Shown here: positions 1 through 3,766 of the stretch, piece by piece
Position numbering within the stretch: the stretch's first letter is position 1
How the letters are laid out: the number at the start of each line of letters is the position of its first letter
NCBI GenBank assembly: GCA_021737245.1
Contig: JAIPEI010000296.1
Location: 1-5,022, forward strand
Source of the DNA: Deltaproteobacteria bacterium
GTDB lineage: Bacteria > Desulfobacterota > DSM-4660 > Desulfatiglandales > HGW-15
Reading direction: 5' to 3'
Length of the DNA: 5,022 bases
Made by a program: the position numbers and the translations under genes
The notes under the pieces: model-generated
Database searches by the model: none
Seen by the model: the letters and a program-made list of their open reading frames with translations, nothing else
What the model was told of the DNA's origin: nothing

Positions 1-454
1 GACCGGCATCAGCGACGCCCGCGGCCTTCGGGAGGCCATGGACCGTTTCGCCCGCCTGGACGGCTATGGGGGCACCCTGGTGGAGGAGAGTGTCCAGGGC
101 CTGGAGCTGGTCGCCGGGGCCAAGGTGGACGAGCAGTTCGGCCCCGTGATTCTGCTCGGGATCGGGGGGACGGGCGTGGAGATCTACCAGGACACGGTCA
201 TCCGCATGGCGCCTCTCGAGCCCCGCGACGTCACCTCCATGGTGAACGGGCTCACGGGGCACCGGCTGCTCGAAGGCTACCGGGGCTCCGACCCCGTGGA
301 CTTGGACGCCTTGAGCGAGACCCTCGTCACCTTCTCCAGCCTTGTGATGGATATGGCGGACCGTATGGAGTCCGCGGACCTGAACCCCCTGATCTGCTCT
401 TTGGACCGCTGCGTGGCGGCGGATGCACGCATCCTGCTCGCCACCGCCGGCTGA
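1..454 (+). CDS. ADP-forming acetyl/acyl-CoA synthetase, ATP-grasp (beta) part, C-terminal fragment
   Basis: The frame is open from base 2, giving about 150 visible residues before a TGA stop; the 5' part lies outside the window. The sequence matches the C-terminal half of the ATP-grasp domain of ADP-forming acyl-CoA synthetases. In order, from the first complete codon: an EESVQGLELVAG segment near residue 30, DEQFGPVILLGIGGTGVE at about 43-60, RMAPL near 70, LLEGYRG near 90, then a helical stretch ending in the family signature DLNPL (about 126-130) and ADARI (about 140-144). Known family members interconvert acyl-CoA, ADP and phosphate with the acid, CoA and ATP in the cytoplasm, conserving energy as ATP. 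The methionine codon at base 38 is internal, because the similarity continues upstream of it. Without the N-terminus I cannot tell a separate beta subunit from a fused alpha-beta enzyme. A Pat-type protein acetyltransferase with a C-terminal GNAT domain is excluded, since nothing follows the ATP-grasp part. Substrate specificity cannot be read here. Confidence 0.88.
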   Translation, partial: TGISDARGLREAMDRFARLDGYGGTLVEESVQGLELVAGAKVDEQFGPVILLGIGGTGVEIYQDTVIRMAPLEPRDVTSMVNGLTGHRLLEGYRGSDPVDLDALSETLVTFSSLVMDMADRMESADLNPLICSLDRCVAADARILLATAG

Positions 455-484
455 CCTTCCCGGGGAGGTATGTCCTGAAGCGTG

Positions 485-505
485 CCGGTGGAGCCAACCC
501 ACCGG
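485..505 (+). terminator. GC-rich hairpin after the acyl-CoA synthetase gene (possible terminator)
   Basis: A perfect 7-bp stem, CCGGTGG (485-491) with CCACCGG (499-505), encloses a 7-nt loop 30 bases after the stop codon. The position and stability suit a 3'-end hairpin. The following bases (ATCTCCTTG) are not a clean T-tract, so it may be a weak or Rho-assisted terminator, or only a 3' stabilising structure. Confidence 0.4.
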
Positions 506-514
506 ATCTCCTTG

Positions 515-568
515 AAAAACACAAAAAATTTGCGGGGCTCTTGACAGGTCCGGAATGGGTCTTATTGT
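515..568 (+). promoter_or_regulatory. Predicted sigma-70-type promoter of hsp20 with an upstream A-tract
   Basis: A perfect -35 hexamer TTGACA (541-546) lies 16 bp before a -10-like TATTGT (563-568, 4 of 6 matches to TATAAT), which predicts a start near base 575. An A-rich run at 515-531, conspicuous in this GC-rich DNA, sits at about -60 to -44, where UP elements bind the alpha-subunit C-terminal domain. It is the only strong promoter-like sequence in the 175-bp gap before hsp20. The spacing of 16 and the imperfect -10 suggest moderate or regulated strength. Confidence 0.55.
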
Positions 569-595
569 CCAAAAAGAGACGGAGATTTAAGACCC
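557..595. promoter_or_regulatory. Inverted repeat centred on the predicted hsp20 start site (candidate operator)
   Basis: GGGTCTTA (557-564) is matched exactly by its reverse complement TAAGACCC (588-595), with 23 bases between the arms. The centre is near 576, within a base or two of the start predicted from the -10 box, and the left arm overlaps the first bases of that box. The arms do not match the CIRCE element (TTAGCACTC/GAGTGCTAA) bound by HrcA. If transcription starts near 575 the RNA lacks the left arm, so a DNA operator is more likely than an RNA hairpin. Binding by a repressor is inference. Confidence 0.35.
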
Positions 596-617
596 TTTCT
601 GAGTTTCACACTGGAAA

Positions 618-625
618 AAGGAGGT
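618..625 (+). promoter_or_regulatory. Ribosome binding site of hsp20
   Basis: AAGGAGGT is an essentially perfect Shine-Dalgarno sequence, ending 4 bases before the ATG at 630. It fixes the hsp20 start at that codon. Its left half (AAAGG, 617-621) could pair with CCTTT at 594-598 in the leader. Confidence 0.85.
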
Positions 626-629
626 CGAT

Positions 630-1073
630 ATGGCACTTCCAGCGAAAAGAGGACCAAGACCCTGGTGGATGACCCCATTCGGCCGCGAGCCCATGGGGGA
701 CGTGTTTTTCGACCGGCTCTGGCCGGAGTGGCAGAGGGATATGGGGGAAGAGTGGAGCCCGGCGATGAACTTCTACGAGAAGGACAACAAGTACGTCCTC
801 ACGGCCGAGCTCCCCGGCATGAACAAGGGCGACATCAACGTCACGGTAGACCAGGGCGTGGTCACCGTGACCGGAAAGCGGGAAAGCACAAAGGAAGAAG
901 AAACAGCCGACTATTATCTCAAGGAGAGCAGTTACGGCTCCTTTTCCAGGAGCTTCCGGCTTCCCGGCGAGGTGGAGGAGGACAAGGTGGACGCCACCTT
1001 CAAAGACGGCGTCCTGACCCTGACCATGCCCCACAAGAAGGAGGCCGAGACACGGAAGATCTCCATCAAGTAG
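630..1073 (+). CDS. Hsp20/alpha-crystallin family small heat-shock protein
   Basis: This 147-residue protein is a small heat-shock protein, an ATP-independent cytoplasmic holdase that keeps unfolding proteins soluble for refolding by DnaK/ClpB-type machines. Residues 1-43 form a short, Trp-rich N-terminal arm (W12, W13, W31, W34, W42). The alpha-crystallin domain spans about 44-139, with AELPG at 59-63, VTVTGKR at 78-84, SYGSFSRSFRLP at 101-112 and the hallmark A-x4-G-V-L at 122-129 (KDGVLTLTMPH). The C-terminal tail contains an I-S-I motif (144-146), the IxI element that docks into a neighbouring dimer during oligomer assembly. Length is typical of bacterial class-A sHsps. The start is set by the strong ribosome binding site. 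It is monocistronic: its own promoter lies upstream, and a terminator and a convergent gene lie downstream. The promoter has an inverted repeat that may control it. No CIRCE element is seen, and only half of a sigma-32-like site (CTTGAAA, 511-517). Confidence 0.96.
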   Translation: MALPAKRGPRPWWMTPFGREPMGDVFFDRLWPEWQRDMGEEWSPAMNFYEKDNKYVLTAELPGMNKGDINVTVDQGVVTVTGKRESTKEEETADYYLKESSYGSFSRSFRLPGEVEEDKVDATFKDGVLTLTMPHKKEAETRKISIK

Positions 1074-1096
1074 CCTCCTGATCGCGTCACGGAGGC
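1073..1096 (+). other. Stem-loop beginning at the hsp20 stop codon
   Basis: GCCTCC (1073-1078) pairs with GGAGGC (1091-1096). The stem can extend inward by TGA/TCA with one bulged C, leaving a 5-nt loop. The left arm starts on the last base of the hsp20 TAG. No T-tract follows, so it looks like a 3' stabilising or spacer hairpin rather than an intrinsic terminator. Confidence 0.4.
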
Positions 1097-1105
1097 GGAT
1101 ACCGT

Positions 1106-1143
1106 AAACAGGCCGCACCCGAAGCTCCGGATGCGGCCGTTTT
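1106..1143 (+). terminator. Rho-independent terminator of hsp20, possibly bidirectional
   Basis: An 11-bp stem with one C/A mismatch, GGCCGCACCCG (1111-1121) with CGGATGCGGCC (1128-1138), has a 6-nt loop and is followed by GTTTTC. AAAC at 1106-1109 can pair with GTTT at 1139-1142 across a bulged A, so the structure has A-rich and T-rich flanks. On the minus strand the same stem is followed by TGTTTAC, a poor tract, so termination of the convergent CBS gene there is less certain. Confidence 0.7.
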
Positions 1144-1150
1144 CATTTGT

Positions 1151-1174
1151 TCCGGCCCGAGGACGCCGGCCGGA
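1151..1174 (-). other. Perfect 7-bp stem-loop downstream of the CBS gene
   Basis: TCCGGCC (1151-1157) pairs with GGCCGGA (1168-1174) around a 10-nt loop, 12 bases beyond the CBS stop codon. Neither strand shows a T-tract beside it. It could act as a 3'-end stabiliser or Rho-pausing structure for the minus-strand CBS transcript. Confidence 0.35.
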
Positions 1175-1186
1175 GGTCAAAGAAAA

Positions 1187-1597
1187 TCAAACGGTGGCGT
1201 CGGCCAGCGTCTTGAACACATATATGGTGGCCCGCATGACGTCCCGTTCCGTCACGATGCCCCGGACGGCGCCGTCCTTGGTCACCAGCAGCCGCCTGAT
1301 CTTCTTCCCGGCCATCAGGTCCGCGGCCTGCCCGATGGCCGCCCGTCCATCGATGGTGACCAGGGGGCTGCTCATCACCTCTTCGACCTTGGCCGTGGCG
1401 CAGCTCGCGTCGAAGCAGAACTTCTTCAGCACGTCCCGCTCCGTGAGGATCCCCTCCATCCGCCCGTCCCGGGTAGCGATGACCGACCCGATGTCCTTCT
1501 CCACCATCAGCCGCATGGCGTCGCTCAGGGAAGCCCGGGTGTCCACGGTCACGAGGTTCTCGGACATGATGTTCTCCACCGCGTAAGTCACTGCCAT
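1187..1597 (-). CDS. Stand-alone CBS-domain pair protein
   Basis: The 136-residue protein consists almost wholly of two CBS domains in tandem, a Bateman module (about 7-60 and 73-127). Each ends in the typical turn: GILTERD at 49-55 and GIVTERD at 113-119. Each opens with the V-E-x-I/V-M-S pattern (VENIMS at 7-12, VEEVMS at 71-76). Such modules bind adenine nucleotides (AMP, ATP, NAD or S-adenosylmethionine) and act as energy sensors; stand-alone versions usually have unknown partners. No catalytic or membrane domain is attached. An unusual feature is two cysteines four residues apart (C61, C66) in the linker between the CBS domains. The ATG is supported by GGAGG seven bases upstream. It is convergent with hsp20, and its upstream gap of 159 bp holds a candidate promoter and a 10-bp repeat, so it is probably transcribed alone. 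Ligand and target cannot be read from the sequence. Confidence 0.93.
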   Translation of the reverse strand: MAVTYAVENIMSENLVTVDTRASLSDAMRLMVEKDIGSVIATRDGRMEGILTERDVLKKFCFDASCATAKVEEVMSSPLVTIDGRAAIGQAADLMAGKKIRRLLVTKDGAVRGIVTERDVMRATIYVFKTLADATV

Positions 1598-1604
1598 CTT
1601 CCGT

Positions 1605-1609
1605 CCTCC
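1605..1609 (-). promoter_or_regulatory. Ribosome binding site of the CBS gene
   Basis: On the minus strand GGAGG lies 7 bases before the ATG at 1597-1595. This spacing supports the chosen start. Confidence 0.7.
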
Positions 1610-1640
1610 GTCGCTGTTGGGTGCGCGCTCGCCTCGTCTC

Positions 1641-1690
1641 CCCGCTCAATCCCGACCGATCTCGACCGATCTCGACCGATCTCGACCGGA
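1641..1690. repeat. 10-bp tandem repeat upstream of the CBS gene
   Basis: Four consecutive 10-bp units run from 1651 to 1690: CCCGACCGAT, CTCGACCGAT (twice) and CTCGACCGGA. A fifth, degenerate unit (CCCGCTCAAT, 7 of 10 matches) precedes them at 1641-1650. The period equals about one helical turn, so each copy presents the same face of the DNA. The array lies in the leader or start region of the minus-strand CBS gene, right after its candidate -10 box. It may be a multi-site operator, or slippage-derived sequence without a role. Confidence 0.9.
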
Positions 1691-1692
1691 AC

Positions 1693-1721
1693 AATATACT
1701 CCATTCTCGACGCGCGATAAA
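1693..1721 (-). promoter_or_regulatory. Candidate promoter of the CBS gene
   Basis: On the minus strand TATATT (1698 to 1693; 5 of 6 matches to TATAAT) is preceded, after 17 bp, by TTTATC (1721 to 1716; only 3 of 6 matches to TTGACA). The predicted start is near 1686, which places the 10-bp repeat array from the start site to about +36. The weak -35 suggests dependence on an activator or low expression. Confidence 0.35.
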
Positions 1722-1749
1722 GGGTGAAAAGCCCGCGGCGTCTCCCTTT
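1719..1749 (-). terminator. Weak hairpin after the tamA stop (possible terminator)
   Basis: On the minus strand AAAGGG (1749-1744) can pair with CCCTTT (1724-1719) around a 19-nt loop, just after the tamA stop. The loop contains GCC-GCG-GGC followed by TTTTC. Either the short inner stem with its T-run or the outer stem could end transcription, but both are thin. Confidence 0.25.
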
Positions 1750-1756
1750 TCGATAA

Positions 1757-3559
1757 TCAAAACGCCTGGCCGATGCTCAGGTAGACCTGGAACGCGTCAT
1801 CCACCCCTTCCCTGCGGTCCAGGGGAACGGCCACGTCCAGACGAAGGGGGCCCAGGAAGGTGAAGTATCGCATTCCCACGCCCGCACCCCAGAGCACGCT
1901 CCCGCCCGAGCCGGGGAACGTGTCCTCGAACGCCCGTCCCCCGTCGATGAAGGTCACCAGCCCCAGCGATTCGGTGAGGCGCATCCTGAGCTCGCCCGAC
2001 ACCTCCACCAGGGAACGCCCGCCCAGGGGATCGCCGCCTTCCAGCGGACCGGCGCTCTGGTACGGCAGCCCCCGGACCGACCCGCCCCCGCCCGCGTAGA
2101 ACCGTTCGTCCGCCGGAACCTCATCCCGCTCGGCCCCGACGATGGTCCCGAAGGCCCATCTCGTGGCCAGGATCAGGCCCGGGTCCTTCATGAGGCGGAG
2201 ATAGTGGGTCATGCTGGTGTAGCCCCGGACGAAGGTCATGTGCTCCCCCAGGACCTCGGTAAACGGGGTCAGCCGGAGCCCGAAACGCCATCCCCCCTGC
2301 GGATCGAGAAGGTCGTCGCTCCGGTCCCAGTCGAGCCGGAGGGGCAGGGAGACCAGGGCGTAGCCTTCCTCCTCACCGAGCTGATCCACCCGGGAGACCT
2401 TGAAGCCGACGCCGCCCGCCGCCGTCAGGCTGTCCGATATCCTCCGTTCCAATCCGGCCGCAGTCCGCAGATGCCGGCTCGTGTATGCCTCGGGGCTTTC
2501 CACGCCCGCGCTCGCCTCGGCAAGCAGGGCCTGGTCCGGTCGCAGGAAATCGGGCTTTCGGAATGCGCTTTCCACGCCGAACAGGTCCGCAGACGCCGTG
2601 GCGTCCAGGGAGAGGCGTTCCCCCTCCCCGAACAGATTCCGGTGCTTCCAGGACCCCCGGATCCCCGGCCCCTCGTCCGTCCTGTAGCGAAGCCCGACAC
2701 CCACGGTCCGCGGCTTCCTCTCCTGCAAGGTCAGGCGGATGGGTATCCGGCCGTCTTCCAGCGACGCAGCAGGGTTCACCTCGACCGTGGAGAACAGCCC
2801 GGTGTAGATCAACCGTTCTCTTGTCTTCTCCAGCAGGGAGGCGTCGTACAGCCCATTCTCCTCCCAGGCCAGCTTCGTCCGCACGAACGGCTCTTCCAGC
2901 CGGTCGAGCCCCGAGACGATGGCCGGGCCGAAGCGGGCCTGCGGACCCGGGTCCAGGGACAGCTCGACGCGGACGGTTCTCCGGGTATGATTCACAACGG
3001 CCTTGGGCTGCTGCGCCTTGGCAAACGGGTACCCATGGTTCTTCAACCGCTCGAGCAGGCGGTCCTTCGTCTCCACGATATCGGCGGCCCGGGCGGGGGA
3101 TCCCGCCTCGAGAGGCTTCCAATCCACGCCCTCCAGTCCGGGGACCTGGAACGGGCTCCTGTCTCCTGGAAACTCCAGGTCCACGGAGCCGACGGTGTAC
3201 AAAGGCCCCGTTTTCACCTGGAAGAGCACCTCTGTTTCGGGCTCTCCCTTCTCCAGGGACGCCGTTACCTCCGCTCCGTAGTAGCCCTCGGACCTCAGGA
3301 CCTCCACCATGCGGGAAACATCCCCGTCCGCCCGCTTCCGCAGCAGCTCCAGACTCGCCGGGGGGCTTTCCTTCAGGGAAAAGGTGTCCGCAACACCCTT
3401 CAACAGCTCGAGCACCTGCCCGCCCGGGGCCCCCTGGATCCGGGGGGTGTAGGCCGTCCCCGGGGCCCCGACCGCGGCGGAGCGGAGAAGCACCACCGTC
3501 ATGAAGGCGCCGGCAAGCAGGGCCGGCCGGCCCCGGCCCCTGTGGATTCTGCGGTTCAT
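1757..3559 (-). CDS. tamA: TamA-like Omp85-family outer-membrane assembly protein
   Basis: This 600-residue protein has the TamA layout and length. A signal peptide with a basic start and a hydrophobic core occupies about 1-32. Three periplasmic POTRA domains follow (about 40-117, 118-205, 206-280); the first carries the TamA-type LLRKRADGD (72-80) and LRSEGYYGAEV (88-98). A C-terminal 16-stranded beta-barrel spans about 285-600. Barrel landmarks are GLRYRTDEGPGIRGSWKHRNLFG (about 289-311), GGGGSVRGLPYQSAGP (490-505), GGRSLVE (513-519), FIDGGRAF (537-544), GPLRLDVAVPL (570-580) and a terminal Phe after LSIGQ, as expected of a BamA substrate. TamA sits in the outer membrane and, with inner-membrane-anchored TamB, helps outer-membrane biogenesis (autotransporter insertion, phospholipid transport). 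The loop-6 motif is VRGL instead of the usual VRGF/VRGY. No tamB lies beside it. The start is preceded by AAGGAG at 3574-3579, a rather long 14-base spacing. A divergent BamA is less likely: there are three POTRAs, not five. Confidence 0.9.
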   Translation of the reverse strand: MNRRIHRGRGRPALLAGAFMTVVLLRSAAVGAPGTAYTPRIQGAPGGQVLELLKGVADTFSLKESPPASLELLRKRADGDVSRMVEVLRSEGYYGAEVTASLEKGEPETEVLFQVKTGPLYTVGSVDLEFPGDRSPFQVPGLEGVDWKPLEAGSPARAADIVETKDRLLERLKNHGYPFAKAQQPKAVVNHTRRTVRVELSLDPGPQARFGPAIVSGLDRLEEPFVRTKLAWEENGLYDASLLEKTRERLIYTGLFSTVEVNPAASLEDGRIPIRLTLQERKPRTVGVGLRYRTDEGPGIRGSWKHRNLFGEGERLSLDATASADLFGVESAFRKPDFLRPDQALLAEASAGVESPEAYTSRHLRTAAGLERRISDSLTAAGGVGFKVSRVDQLGEEEGYALVSLPLRLDWDRSDDLLDPQGGWRFGLRLTPFTEVLGEHMTFVRGYTSMTHYLRLMKDPGLILATRWAFGTIVGAERDEVPADERFYAGGGGSVRGLPYQSAGPLEGGDPLGGRSLVEVSGELRMRLTESLGLVTFIDGGRAFEDTFPGSGGSVLWGAGVGMRYFTFLGPLRLDVAVPLDRREGVDDAFQVYLSIGQAF

Positions 3560-3581
3560 GGGGGGAACGTCCTCTCCTTCG

Positions 3582-3596
3582 GTCCCCGGGGGGGAC
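3582..3596. other. Short G/C inverted repeat next to the tamA ribosome binding site
   Basis: GTCCCC (3582-3587) and GGGGAC (3591-3596) form a perfect 6-bp stem with a 3-nt loop, placed directly upstream of the AAGGAG of tamA. It may modulate translation, but such G/C runs also arise by chance in this composition. Confidence 0.3.
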
Positions 3597-3622
3597 GTCT
3601 CGAGCGCGCCTTTCCCCTTCCG

Positions 3623-3647
3623 CCCGGGACAGGCCGCCCCTCCCGGG
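3623..3647. other. Inverted repeat in the tamA upstream region
   Basis: CCCGGGA (3623-3629) and TCCCGGG (3641-3647) pair perfectly around an 11-nt loop; CCTT (3616-3619) and AAGG (3648-3651) can extend the stem across a 3-nt bulge. It lies in the 197-bp gap before tamA, where I recognise no convincing promoter. The best -10-like sequence on the minus strand is TATGCT near 3692-3697, with no matching -35. It could be a leader structure or an operator. Confidence 0.3.
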
Positions 3648-3737
3648 AAGGCGGTGTCTCCACCCTCCGCCCGGTCACAGCAGCCGATTCAGCATATCCA
3701 GGGGGAAATGACGCAGGGCGGGCCGAAACGAAAGCGG

Positions 3738-3766
3738 AAAACCCGTCCGGATTGTCTCAGGACGGG
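3738..3766 (-). terminator. Rho-independent terminator of the mltF-like gene, overlapping its stop codon
   Basis: On the minus strand CCCGTCC (3766-3760) pairs perfectly with GGACGGG (3748-3742) around an 11-nt loop, followed at once by TTTTCC. The left arm encodes the last residues, and the TGA stop (3759-3757) forms the first three bases of the loop. This is the cleanest terminator on the minus strand, and it separates the mltF-like gene from tamA. Confidence 0.75.

Noticed and set aside
38..40. ATG at 38 as the start of a small protein
   Set aside because: The frame is open from base 2 and the domain is clearly cut; this Met is internal to a larger synthetase.
511..540. CTTGAAA (511-517) as a sigma-32 -35 element for hsp20
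   Set aside because: No CCCCAT-like -10 follows at the proper distance. The TTGACA/TATTGT pair is better supported, although a lineage-specific sigma-32 consensus cannot be excluded.
1641..1690. CRISPR-like array
   Set aside because: The units are 10 bp and contiguous, with no spacers.
1143..1760. 205-codon minus-strand frame covering the CBS gene in another phase
   Set aside because: It is Arg/Gly-rich low-information sequence; the CBS frame has intact motifs and a ribosome binding site.
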